Below are positions 1-11,399 of a stretch of 64,000 nt of DNA, piece by piece. Origin of the DNA: Saxidomus purpurata (lineage: Eukaryota > Mollusca > Bivalvia > Venerida > Veneridae); the NCBI GenBank assembly GCA_022818135.1, contig JAFMSR010000007.1:9204311-9268310 (forward strand), given 5' to 3'. The translations under genes were made by a program, and so were the position numbers. The notes under the pieces are model-generated. The model saw only the letters and a program-made list of their open reading frames with translations, had not been told where the DNA came from and did not search any database. Within the stretch, counting starts at the first letter, position 1. Every line of letters starts with the position of its first letter.

Positions 1-927
1 GTTTTAATATGGGTCACCCGGGGTCAAAAACTTAAGGTCACACAGCCCAAATGAGGAAAAACCTTGTTAACACTCTAGAGGTAACATTTTCAGCCCAAAT
101 ATCCTGGAAATATGTCAGAAAGGTTGTTTCGATGATTTCTAGCCCAAGTTCGAATATGGGTCATCTGGGGTCAAAAACTAGATCACAGAGCCCAAATATG
201 GAAAAACCTTGTTAACACTCTAGATGTTACATTTTCAGCCCAGATATACTTGAAATTTGTCAGAAAGGTTGTTTTGATGATTTCTAGCTCAAGTTCGAAT
301 ATGGGTCATCTGGGGTCAAAAACTAGGTCACACAGCCCAAATATGGAAAAACCTTGTTAACACTCTAGAGGTAACATTTTCAGCCCAAATATCCTGGAAA
401 TTTGTCGGAAAGGTTGTTTTGATGATTTCTAGCTCAAGTTCGAATATGGGTCATCTGGGGTCAAAAACTAGGTCACAGAGCCCAAATATGGAAAAACCTT
501 GTTAACACTAGAGGTTACATTTTCAGCCCAAATATCCTGGAAATTTGTCAGAAAGGTCGTTTCGATGATTTCTAGCTCAAGTTTCAACATGGGTCATCTG
601 GGGTCAAAAACTAGGACACAGAGCCCAAACATGGAAAAGCCTTGTTGATACTCTAGAGGTAACATTTTCAGCCCAAATATCCTGACAATTTGTCAAAAAG
701 GTTGTTAAGATGATTTCTAGCTCAAGCCCAAATATGGGTCATCTGGGGTCAAAAACTAGGTCACAGAGCCCAAATATGGAAAAGCCTTGTTAATACTCTA
801 GAGGTAACATTTTCAGCCCAAATATCCTGTCAATTTGTCAGAAAGGTTGTTTCGATGATTTCTAGCAACTTTGTTAAAAGCAGTTGTACTTGGGTGAGCG
901 ATAAAGGGCCATCATGGCCCTCTTGTT
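1..927 (+). repeat. Family A Helentron-like element, 5' end outside the window
   Basis: Modules of about 144-146 bp repeat here. Each contains a stretch like ATGGGTCATCTGGGGTCAAA, then CCTTGTTAACACTCTAGAGG, then TTTCAGCCCAAATATCCTGG. The element ends in the hairpin GGGCCATCATGGCCC followed by TCTTGTT, the family's 3' terminus (see 9457 and 14143). It is non-coding; the short minus ORFs at its edge are accidental. Confidence 0.85.
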
Positions 928-1037
928 CCGTGAAAGTCCAGGTCTCTTCCTTTCTAGAGAACTGCCCCTTTGTGCACAACTGAAAAACAGTTGAAATTGG
1001 CATTCAACCAAAAGAAAAACAAAGGAAATATATGTGA

Positions 1038-1080
1038 CACAATACAACACAACACAACACAATACAACATAACACCACAC
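1038..1080. repeat. ACAAC-type microsatellite
   Basis: A degenerate run of ACAAC/ATACAAC units just downstream of the family A element. Opposite-strand ORFs rich in C, V, L and Y here are by-products of the repeat. Confidence 0.7.
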
Positions 1081-2726
1081 CTTTTATTTTGAGTTGGCAA
1101 GAAATAGTAAGAAATCAACATAAATTCATTAGGAGCTTTTAAACTGACTATTAACAAAAGTAAGCAGGGTAAAACATTAAGACAGACTACAGTGTCTATA
1201 TATAGAGCCCTTTCATTGGTCCTTCTGTAACTGTTATTTAAAGTACAATATTGAGAGGTAGATGACCTGAGTTAGTATCATATTTGAAAGGTTTGCAATT
1301 GAATTTTGTAGATAGAATCTTTATAACTTTAGACAGTGCCTTGTTTGTCTTGATGAAATAATACTGTTCTGTGTTTCTAGAATGACTGCCAATGTTAGGT
1401 TATGTGGTTTCTAGAACAATTCATTACACGCCACCTGGAGGTGGCGTGTATATTGGAATACAGCAAGTAAAATTTCCATGGGGTGACGTAACTACTTTTA
1501 GACTGTAGATTGGTTTCACAGTGTGTTCTTTTGTAACAAGCGGTCTTTTGATTTGAGATCACGAACCAGTCTAAATTTTACGGAAATAGCCGATTTTAAA
1601 CGAATGACTACTAACAGAATTTTGAATATACGAAACTACCAAGTTTATGATGTGTCCACTTCTTATTTAAAGTGTCTGGGAAGTTAAATTCGTTTGTTTA
1701 CATAAATTCGTACCGCCATTCCGAAACAAACGTCTGTATTGGTTTATAACGAAGTTATACGCTCTGAAACTCAATACCTCGGTAACGCAGTGGCATGTAT
1801 CCCCGCTTGGCACGCGGGAGATCAGAGATCGAAACCTCGCCGGAGTAGAATTAACTTTATTTATATAATGGGAACAAATTAATTTATATCTTGGAAATAT
1901 TTTTTCTTTCGTACAAGAATAATATAAATTGAAAAATATTGAAAGAATTCTAAACTTAGGAAAATAAAAAAAAATTATTATTTCAATGATTTGATAATTC
2001 ATACAGAGGAAACAATGCCTATAGACTTCACGTAGAATCATCTTTTTTTAGCATTAAACATTAACAAATGGTCAGCCATATACAAAATTAGAGTGCAAAA
2101 AGATTAGGTTTGGTTAATCACCATACATTAAATCCAACATTACTACTTATCGCAACCCCCACTCCATTTGGTGGCGTTCAAACATTTGACTTGTTTGAAT
2201 TTAAGTATGATCGTGCTTATTGACTTGTGTGCAAAAAATGATTGTGCAATACTTACTGAGACATGTTTCATTTGTAAAGCAGCTAAGATCAGGTATCATA
2301 TACATTAATCATCAGAACTACAGAAATATCTGTAAATACCTAAATTTAATGAGTAAATCATGAAAGTTTAGACACCTGTTCACAGTGACAATTTAACTAG
2401 AGCTCTTTCACTTGACTATGAGGTTACCAGAAATAAACATCTCAGTTTATTGGAAACTCAACTGTATTTCAGTTGTAAGGTATTTCAGGGTGAGAGTTTG
2501 TCTTGTTGCATTTTCCTGCAGGACGAGTGTCTCTTAAAACCCACTTATTCTGGATTTTCTAGTAACAGAAAAGTGTGATACCTTAGAATTAAAAAAAAAT
2601 ACAAAAGATCATTGGCCGTGACCAGTAGATGACACTTTTACACAGTTTGGCCCAAGATGATCAATAATTAATTTTTACAATTTTTTTTTCGTTTTAATTA
2701 CATATTGATTATTGTATTTCAGATAG
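1081..2726. other. Non-coding region upstream of the giant exon
   Basis: Apart from a 26-base hairpin at 1428-1453 (ACACGCCACC, loop TGGA, GGTGGCGTGT) and a tRNA-like relic at 1776-1846, nothing is recognised. The minus-strand ORF at 1667-2041 overlaps the tRNA-like relic and is low complexity; I do not call it. The last 20 bases form the acceptor for the exon at 2727. Confidence 0.6.
1776..1846 (+). repeat. Degenerate tRNA-like sequence, probably a SINE head or tRNA pseudogene (Ala-like)
   Basis: A 71-base segment can be folded as a tRNA. The acceptor arms ACCTCGG and CCGGAGT pair at six of seven positions. An A-box-like TAACGCAGTGG and a B-box-like GATCGAAACC (consensus GGTTCGANNCC) are present. 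An anticodon stem CCCGC/GCGGG encloses TTGGCAC, whose middle GGC would read an Ala codon. The T stem has mismatches, so it is unlikely to be a working tRNA. I see no second copy in the window. Confidence 0.5.
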
Positions 2727-3934
2727 TGTGAAGATGACAAAGATGGAAATGAAGCTGGAAGCACTGGAAGACAGCAAAGCTGTATACAGTCTAAATTAAA
2801 GGATGATACTATAATTATAATGTCAGTTATCACAAATCAACAGAGAGAATTTCATTGTCATTCATCCGGTCAGTCATACAAATCTTCATCAAGCCAGTTG
2901 GAATTGGAAAACAACAACAGTTGTACTACTGTCTATAACTCCGGTTCAAATCAGCAGAAAGATGAAACTTTATGTGTATCAACAGCAACAGGAAGTTCAA
3001 AGAACCCAGACGTAGATGGAAGTTCAGAAAAAATTGATGTAACATCATCAGATCATCTCTCAAATTTCAGTCATCCAAAAATTAAAAATGAGAGTCATCC
3101 AGAATCAAAAATTGTTAAAAGCAAAGCGGATTTGATTGTAAGTGAAGTGAAATCAGCTGTGAATAAGTTAGATGGAAACTATGGATCTATTCTGAAAAAC
3201 AACACAGTGTTCTCGAGTAACATTGCAACTTCTGGTGATCCTGTCCAACCATCCACAGAGTTAGATTTGTCTTCAGTCAAAGTCGAAACTCCAACCAATA
3301 AAGAAATAGTAAAAACAGGTTCAAGTAAACTTACGTCAAGGCACAGTTCTCCCTCTCTGATTTCCACACAGAGAGAAAAGATCCTGAAAATAAGAAGAGT
3401 AGAAAGATCATTTGATGAAAATGTTCATGTCAGTAAAGACAGAGAAAGGAAGCCTCTTGGATTTGGAAACAGTTCTGACATGAAAAAAAATTTGACAATG
3501 TCAGCTGAATTAAAAAGTCTTTCCAAAAGTGGGAACAGAAAACACAAAAAGCACAAAAAGTTAAAGAAACAGCATTTAGATTACGATGGTCTTAGTGATT
3601 TATTTAGTGAACCATTAAGTGTTAAAGGGTTTTATTCTCAAGTTCCTATGAAGAGAGAACGGAAAATACCAAGCAAGTTCATTTATTTGTCGAAAATGGA
3701 GAAGTACATGAGTCAGAGCTCTAAAAGTAAGACAGAGCAGAAAAAGAAGAATAAATCAAAACATAAACATTCAGAATATCTCACACAGAAAGTGAAAGAA
3801 GAAAAATATGAAATAAAAGATGAAAAGGACGTTTGTGAAATCAGTTATATTGAAGAAAAAAATATTTTCTCGATTAAGGATGGAAACAGTGCTAGTGTTC
3901 CAAAACAGCAAGTTCATCGCAAGAAATCAAAAAA
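2727..3934 (+). CDS. Large low-complexity nuclear-type protein, giant exon, part 1 of 3 frames
   Basis: This is the first visible coding block of the host gene; I do not recognise the protein. The frame is open from TGT at 2727 to a TGA at 3936-3938. The preceding T-rich stretch ends in two possible acceptors, TTTCAG (to 2722) and ATAG (to 2726). Only the second keeps the block open upstream of the ATG at 2820, so I read it as an internal exon edge. If the first is used, an in-frame TAG at 2724 makes 2820 the start codon, preceded by a short upstream ORF (2734-2799). The product is Ser/Lys/Asn-rich, with basic clusters near residues 271-283 (KHKKHKKLKKQH) and 340-350 (counted from 2727), and a more ordinary patch (RKIPSKFIYLSK) near 311. 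The K/H clusters look like nuclear-localisation or nucleic-acid-binding patches. No domain, signal peptide or membrane segment is visible. The frame continues into the next block only if one A of the A6 run at 3929-3934 is removed. Confidence 0.82.
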
Positions 3935-5682
3935 GTGAGGAGCGCATAGGTTCTTTAATGTCTTCAAAATTATCTTCAACACAAGCATCACTATCACCAA
4001 AGTCATTTGGAAAATCACAAATACTCAGGGATACTAATATTCATCAGCATTGTTTACGTAGGTACTATAGGCTTAAATCATCCAACTGGCACTGCAGTTC
4101 CAGACATGCACTTCGAATGCTCAAAAGAAAATACAACTCTTTAAGACTCTTATTTGATAGGGAGCCAGTGGTTTGCTTAAATAGACTTACTTCAGAGGAC
4201 ATTGCAGAGAAAACTGCAGCTTGCACAGGACAGTTTGAAAGAAAACTTGTTATGAAGCAAGAATATGTGGACGAGTTTGAAAATATAACCCAAGAACCAG
4301 TTGCTAGCAGTTGTGGTTTCTCAGTAGCACCAAAAAATGAAATTAACACCAAAACTGTTGATTTAGTTGATCCACGTGTTATGTCTTTATCAAAAACATT
4401 ACAGAGTGGAAATAATGGGCAAACTGGAGTTGAGAAATTCTTTAGAGGCTTCAGTAGTAAACCATTAAAAAGTAAGAATAAAAGTAAATCATTGTCGCCA
4501 AAGGATCTAGTAAAAAAGAAAAATAAGCCTGACTGGTCAAAATGGAGAGAAAAGTTAAAAGAGGCAAGTAACAGAATGGTAGAACGGAAAAAAGGTCTAG
4601 TCATAGAAAGAAATATTAACCACTTTCCAATAGTAAATAATAATGCAACACCTTGTGCTAACAGTATATTACATTTTAGAATTCCGCTGAAATCAAACTG
4701 CAGGGGTAAAAATGAAGAAGACAAATCTTCACAAATGAAAGGGTCAGAAAATACAATAAAAACCAAAGAAACTGAAAGTGATTCTAAATATATACCTGAA
4801 AATGGTAGCTCAAATCCAAATCAAAATAAACCAATAGATGGAAAGGAAGATAGCTTTGAAGTGTTGAAAGAAATTAATGAAGAATTGACAATAGAGGAGT
4901 ATGAGACTGACTCAGTTTTGGGATACTCCATCAATGGTTATTCTATTGAAATAAGTAGAGAGTCCCCAATTGACATAACTATGGATGCAGCGGAAAATTC
5001 TGTTGTAAATGAGTGTTTTGATGATGAAGAAATGAATAAAATCCTATTTGGAGATTGCATTGATGAGGTTAGTTTGAATTGTCATACAAAAAATGTCAAG
5101 AAGCATTTTAATGACACAGATGCTAACTTAACAGTGACAAGTGATATTATTCCAAACCTGTGTGCTCAGGATGAACTTGGATTTAGAGGAAGTGATTTCT
5201 CAGATGAAGTAGATATATCACCACCAGTGCTCGAGAAGTTGTCAAGAAGTGCAGACAGTAGTAATAGTGACATGAGTGATTCAAATGCTGAACTGAAATA
5301 TGAGAATATGAAAAGACAAGACAGCATAGCAGCCAGCGAAAGATTTATAGATGTTGATAAAATGAGATTTGAGAGAAGTGTTTCAGATGAAGATTTAAAC
5401 ACTTGTGATGAACATGTTGACAAAAGCTGTGATGTTGATTCTAACTGTGATGAATCAAATGCGTATGATGAAACTGAAAATGAAAACTGTGAACTGTTAC
5501 CTTTTGTCATTGAAAATGTATGCTCTTTAAGTGAAACTCGAGGAGTTCATGAAAGTGATGATAGAAATTCTTTGAATGCCAATGCTGATCACAGTGTTGA
5601 TAGAAGAGCAGAAGAAGCTGATAATCAGAATGAAGAAGAACTACAAGTAAGTAACTCAAGTGACTTGCTTGCATGCAAAAAA
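3934..5682 (+). CDS. Giant exon, part 2 (frame shifted by one base)
   Basis: This is an open frame of about 1.75 kb, in phase 1 relative to part 1. It is usable from about 3820 but probably read from 3934 (AGT GAG GAG CGC). It starts at the A6 run that ends part 1 and is closed by TGA at 5728-5730, after a second A6 run at 5677-5682. Around 4051-4190 is the most ordered stretch in the gene: CLRRYYRLKSSNWHCSSRH followed by ALRMLKRKYNSLRLLFDREP, rich in aromatic, Cys and basic residues, and the best query for homology. A Lys-rich segment follows (4460-4620, including DWSKWREKLKEASNRM). After 4700 the protein turns strongly acidic and Ser/Asn-rich, with many isolated D/E runs. The length and uniform coding-like composition argue that this is the same exon, not a separate gene. 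No catalytic motif is seen. Confidence 0.82.
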
Positions 5683-6683
5683 GGTAGTAGAAGAAAGAAA
5701 ACTAAAAGTTGCAAGTCTAAATCTGTTTGAACGATTTGCAGAGTCAATGAAAGAAGACAATCAAATAAACACTGAAATCCAAACCAAAGCAGCAGATAGT
5801 GAAAGCAAAACTAGTGGTAGCTTGTTTTGTATAGCTCATGGAGTAATTAATGAAGTCAATACAAAGTCAAAAGACAATGCAGAGTATTTGAAATCTATAG
5901 ATTTGGAACAGAAAGAGAACAATGATGATGGCAAAGACTTAGTGTTTGAAAATGAGTTTTCATTAATTGGTGAAGCTGTAATTACAAATACTGAGCTTAG
6001 GAGTAAAGAAAAAGCTTCTAGTGCAATAACTGAAGAAAGTAAACTATTATGGAACGATATAACAAAGCATGATAAATGTGAAACAGCACTGAAAGCCTCT
6101 AATGCAAATGTTATAAGTGAACTTGACAGAATTGAAAGATCTACTGACATTGAATTGCCTGATAAATTAGATGATGACGAGTGGTGCCATGAAAACAACA
6201 AACATAATGACAATACTGTTGAAAGTATACATGCTATACAAAATGAAGTAGATATAGATAAAGAGTTAGGATTAACAAAAGCTGACACTAAATCTATGGA
6301 AAAACAATTTGAATGTGGTAAGAGCAGTCATATGATTGGAGAAACTGAAGTTGTTAATTATGAACCAAATGATGATTTAAGTGAAGCAGGTAGTTCAAGA
6401 AAAGTATCAGATACAAAACAAATAAAGTTAGGTTTAACTAAGCATTTAAAACAGACAGAGAATTACGTAGATAAAATCAGGACTGTTTCTTCAGAAATTT
6501 GGGATCCAATGAGTAAGATTGAGCCTGGTAATGATTGTGAAGACGTTGATGATGTTGCTTTAGAATGTGACAGTGAAGAACATGGGGAGGTATCTGAGGA
6601 AGTAGAAACAGAAATGCAGTTGGAACAGATTGGTAAAAGAAAAACAGACATAGGAGTGCAAAGGAAAAGAAAGCACTCTCATG
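5681..6683 (+). CDS. Giant exon, part 3, ending at a strong splice donor
   Basis: This is the third frame of the giant exon, read from AAG at 5681 after the A6 run at 5677-5682. It is acidic (many D/E, N, S) with a short basic end (KRKTDIGVQRKRKHSH). The frame hits a TGA at 6689, but the exon probably ends first: the sequence CATG followed by GTAAGTGACTTTCTTTT is a near-consensus donor, with GT at 6684-6685. The last base, G6683, is the first base of a codon (phase 1). That codon is completed by AA at the start of the exon at 52479, giving Glu. The phase match across 45.8 kb is the main reason to join them. With both A-run breaks corrected the exon contributes about 1,318 codons. The function is unknown. 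Confidence 0.8.
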
Positions 6684-7221
6684 GTAAGTGACTTTCTTTT
6701 TGTTCATAAAGTTCATAGACTTTAGCTGTTGTAAGCCCTGTTATTATCATTGAATATTTATGAAACAACAGTTTTGGTTTCAGCATTTACAGGAACGCAT
6801 TTTGTAGAGAAGAAGTGTAACACACAAAATTTGAAAATTAGCCTTGCTATGCAGAAAACAATGCTTTCACAATTACAATTATTGTCTAGAGAAGACATAG
6901 AAGTGTTTATCCTCGTGGAAACCAACTAGTGCTATAGTTGTCAGTGTATGATAAGACAACAAAAAACACATCAAACTGCATGGTGCAGTACATAGACTGA
7001 TCTTAATCTATACTGGTTTCTAGGGTGTAATATTTTCACACAGCTGATTGATTGTGAAGATAAAAAAGAAGTCTTCTGAAGAACTTACCTTCAAAGATTT
7101 CATGTCTAAAACTGCAGAGCTAAGAGCATTAGATATTTGATGTATTATAGCCTCTGCCAAGTTGTTTGAATCTTGTAGTCTGGTATATTTTTGTCAGAAA
7201 TTTTAGAATTTAAAGATAGTT

Positions 7222-7736
7222 CAAATTACTAGGGATGTAATCGATTTAAACGATATCGATATATCATCGATAAAACACTTTAGATTCGATATTGATTGCA
7301 GTTTGAAAAATCGTATATCGAATAATGTTTTACCGTGCAATGATCTACAGTTTCAAGTCTGAAAATTCCATCAAAACTCAACCGGAATATAAACAATTGC
7401 TCTACCCATAGTTCAGTGTTTTTCTAACGAATGGTAATTTAATGAAATGTGATCTCGTAGGCAAAAATATTTCAGCACTGCAAGGGTTGATATATATTAT
7501 AGACCAGAACCATATGTTTAATACAAATAAAGTCAAGAGATTTGGTAGAAAATGTAGTCAGTGACTTTTTTACGCTCATGTATCGATATATCGCTGTATC
7601 GTCGATATTTCTAAATGGATGTATTGATACAAAAATTTTAATCAATGACATCCCTAGATATATCGCTGTATCGTCGATATTTCTAAATCGATATATCGAT
7701 TCAAAAATTTTAATCAATGACATCCCTACAAATTAC
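7222..7736. mobile_element. 499 bp Ac-like hAT non-autonomous element with 8 bp target duplication
   Basis: The element (7230-7728) starts TAGGGATGTAATCGATT and ends AATCAATGACATCCCTA, imperfect inverted repeats close to the TAGGGATG termini of Ac-type hAT transposons. It is flanked on both sides by the 8 bp direct repeat CAAATTAC (7222-7229 and 7729-7736), the duplication length of the hAT superfamily. The interior is rich in ATCGATAT palindromes and has a tandem duplication of about 75 bp near the 3' end. It carries no transposase; short ORFs on both strands are shadows of the duplication. Confidence 0.85.
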
Positions 7737-9456
7737 CTTGATTTGTTACAAAAACAAAGCTGCTTGGGGCTCAAGGGAAATATTCCAAATAGAAAACCAA
7801 GTATTTTTATGTTGGTTCAGAAGATGTTGCTTTAATTAAAAAAAACACATCAGGACATGGCCTTTTTTCCTGTATGTCTATATATTATAGTTTCTTTAAC
7901 CTCTGTTCAATGAAACCAATGATCAGATTTTGAAATAATAGAAATGGTTCTTAAGAACACACAACCATGATTATTCAAGGCACTTGATTGTTATAAAAAT
8001 AACATTTGAAAGCTGGTTTTACAGTTATTTCAATTATGTACATGTAGACAAGGAATCTTCGCAGAAATCAGTAACTAGACTTCCTCAGATTGCTGTACTG
8101 TGTGTGAAAATAACTTAATCTCTAAAGATACATCACAGTCCGGTTAAAAGTATTAAAGTTGTCAGTTATCTACAATAGATTCATGCAGATGTATTTACTA
8201 ATGAGTATGTTCAAACCAGCTGCCATGTGACAGCTTGTGTGTAATGAGTGCCCCAGTGATGGCCTTACACTTTAATTTATGCATGCATTTGTATGCAAAA
8301 TCATTAACTCACGTTATCTGCATTTTTAGTCGTAAAACAGGCAAAAATATAAATGAATTTTGATTGGGAAGATCAATAGAACTACATTACGCACAGGTCA
8401 GAGTCTAAATACAGTACTGTTTAACAGCTCTTTAATTGTGGAGGTTGAAATATTTATGATATTAATAAGTTATAGAAAACTAATGGATGAGATAAGCCTG
8501 TGCTCTGCCTCAGTTATTACAGGAATATCAAATTGGCCCTGAAATGGTTAGATACATACTAAGTAGTCTAGTAGAATTCTGATAAATTCTTAGAATCATG
8601 TATAATCATAATTATTGGCTCTCATAAGTGAAATGAAAGGCATTGAAGAACCCAGGAAGCAAAGACCCATTTTGTTGCTGTTGTGTATTTGAAATTTATT
8701 TTTTGTCATGATTTACAGTGCAGTAAAAATCCAGTTACAACATTAAAATTATATCCGGGACCAAAATAGTAACTAGATAGAGCTGAAATTGCTTGCTAAG
8801 TGTTGCACAAGGCCTTCTTACATTCTCAGACCATGTCTCTCCTGAGTTTTGAAAATCTGTGGCTCTTTTTAGCCAAAACAGTGATCTAGGGCAACTAATT
8901 AATTAAATTCTGGTCTGGTTTGGTGAGAATGTTAGTATTTTGTAAATTTTATGATTATTATGGTTATAGATATTTTGCTTGTCACACAGAAGAACTCGGA
9001 ACATTTGGTGAATGGTTGGTGGGGAGGCTCTTTTCAGAGAAATTTTGTGTACATTCATTTTACTTTGATTAAAACTTTTAAAGCTAATTTTATCTAATTT
9101 CAACAGAAGTTTTACATATACTAGGAGATTTCTAACAATATGCTCGGGGAGGCAATCCTGAACATTCATGGTGTAGTTTCTAGAGTGATTAATGTAACTT
9201 GTAAAAACATGCGAAAATGTAAAATAGAAAAGTACAAAAATAGAAAAGTTGAAAATTTTGGAGCATAACATTTTTGAATCCTGTTGTTGAAGTCCCATGA
9301 TCACTTTGAATTTACTGAATATAAAATGAATTTATTGATAGTATAATGATAGAAGCATATTCTATTCACTCTAAAACAATATTGACATATGCCTTTCTTT
9401 TGTATTCAAGTTGTTTCTCGAAATAAAAAGATTTGTCAGAAAGCCTTTTCCTTTTT

Positions 9457-10094
9457 TAGCTCACATGAGCTGGCTCAGGGTGAGCTATTAGGATCGATGA
9501 ATGTCCGTCGTCCGTCCACACTTACTTCGTTAACACTCTAGTGGTCACATTTTGCCTCAATTGTCACGAAACTTGGTCAGGATGTTTGTCCCAATAATTA
9601 CTCGGACGAGTTTGAATATGGGTCATCTCGGATGAAAAACTAGGTCACATGACCCAAAAACAGAAAAATCTTGTTAAGGCTCTGGAGGCTACTGTTTCAG
9701 TCCAAATATCCTGGCAATTTGTCGGAAAGGTTGTTTGGTTGATTTGTAGCTCAAGTTTTAATATGGGTCACCTGGGGTCAAAAACTAGGTCACACAGCCC
9801 AAATATGGAAAAACCTTGTTAACACTCTAGATGTTACATTTTCAGCCCAGATATCCTGGAAATTTGTCGGAAAGGTTGTTTTGATGATTTCTAGCTCAAG
9901 TTCGAATATGGGTCATCTGGGGTCAAAAACTAGGTCACAGAGCTCAAATATGGAAAAGCCTTGTTAATACTCTAGAGGTAACATTTTCAGCCCAAATATC
10001 CTGGAAATTTGTCAGAAAGGTTGTTTCGATGATTTCAAGCAACTTTGTTAAAAGCAGTTGTAGAGCGATAAAGGGCCATCATGGCCCTCTTGTT
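9457..10094 (+). mobile_element. Family A Helentron-like element, complete short copy
   Basis: Starts TAGCTCACATGAGCTGG and folds back on TCAGGGTGAGCTA (5' hairpin). A short GTCCGTCGTCCGTCC tract and two to three family A modules of about 145 bp follow. It ends with the hairpin GGGCCATCATGGCCC plus TCTTGTT. It sits in a T-run. The layout (5' hairpin, GTCCGT tract, tandem modules, 3' hairpin, T target) matches non-autonomous Helentron/HINE and bivalve Pearl elements. No ORF. Confidence 0.85.
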
Positions 10095-10575
10095 TTGTAA
10101 TATCATTGAAAACATACTGCGCTTGTTTCCAATATGTACTTTTCTATTTAAAAAGCAAAGTTAAGAATGTTTTTGGTACAAATAAAGATCATTTCTGTCA
10201 GTAAGACATCTTTTTTTGATAAAATCGGAGCTACTTGCAAATGTGATATTGGGACTTTAAAAGGGAATAAAGCAAAAACAACAACAACTTTAAGACAACA
10301 GCAGTTCTGGTATCTTGGATGCATCAGTGTAGCATCTGTTACCATGTTACTTTAAGTTCCAAGTGTAAGGCAAATAAGTCAAGGTCACCAAGCTTTATGA
10401 GGGTATTAAACAATCTTAAGATATTAATTATCCAGTGTCAAAGACAGAGTGATATTGTTTTGGCATCATCTGTCCATCCATTCAGAGCCATAACTAAGGA
10501 ATCAAAGGAAAGAATTTCATGAAACTTAAAGTAAGTATTCACAGCATAATGTCCCGACAGATGCAAAACTTTCAT

Positions 10576-11297
10576 TATACCCCCGAAACGAAGTTTGCAG
10601 GGGTATATAGGAGTCACCCGGTGGTCGGGCAGTCGGTCAGGCAGTCTGTTGCATTTTTGAAAACTACTAGTTGGAATTCAATACAACTTCATACAATGGT
10701 CAAGCACAATAAAAGGAAGTGCAGTGCACAAGAACCATAACTCAATCTTGACTCATTACAGAGTTATTGCCCTTTGTTACTTTTCCTTGTCCGGAGCATA
10801 ACTTGAAAACTACTAGTTGGAATTCAAAACAACTTCATACAATGGTGAAGAACCATAACTCTTTCTTGACACTTTACAGAGTTATTGCCCTTTGTTACTT
10901 TTCCTTGTCCAGAGCATTACTTGAAAACTACAAGTTGGTATTCAATTCAACTTCATACAATGGTCAAGTACATTGAGAGGAAGTGCAGTGCACAGGAACC
11001 ATAACTCTATCTTGACTCATAACAGAGTTATTGCCCATTTTTACTTTTTCTTGTCGCAGAGCATAACTTGAAAACTACTGGTTGGAATGCATTACAACTT
11101 CATACAATAGTCCAGCACAATGAGAGAAAGTGCAGTGTACAAGAACCATAACTCTATCTTGACTAATTACAGAGTTATTGCCAAGAACAATATCGCTATT
11201 TTAGTTTTTTTTGCAAGGTATTCTGTTACTACGAACTTCCTCAGTTTATAAAGCAGTCTTTCGGGGGTATTAATCACATTTAGTGATAGCTCTAGTT
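10576..11297 (+). mobile_element. Family C Helentron-like element
   Basis: The 5' hairpin is TATACCCCC, GAAACGAAGTTTGC, AGGGGTATA, followed by CACCCGGTGGTCGG. Modules of about 146 bp each hold TTGTCCGGAGCATAACTTG, then GGAAGTGCAGTGCACAAGAA, then ACAGAGTTATTGCCCTTTG. The 3' end is GGGGGTATTA, hairpin ATCAC-ATTTA-GTGAT, then AGCTCTAGTT, so the last bases are CTAG/TT as in Helitrons. ORFs inside are accidental. Confidence 0.85.
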
Positions 11298-11399
11298 AGG
11301 ACTGTTGTAGTATTGCCCTTTAATTTATTTTTCCTTGTATATTTTTCTGAAAAGACTTGTCAGAATTTGGTTATGTTTGGCACAAGTAATCAATTTTGC

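Noticed and set aside
3935..3985. Micro-intron from the GTGAGG at 3935 to explain the first frame change
   Set aside because: Nearby AG acceptors (3949, 3985) do not restore the downstream frame, and such an intron would be implausibly short.
4065..4766. 233-codon minus ORF inside the giant exon (and similar ones at 5166, 5836, 57116)
   Set aside because: Antisense shadows of the A/G-rich + strand coding sequence; Ser/Leu/Phe-rich composition is what such shadows give.
5647..5741. Micro-intron (GTAAGT at 5647 to TTTGCAG at 5741) to explain the second frame change
   Set aside because: The join would put TGA in frame within three codons; the phase does not connect parts 2 and 3.
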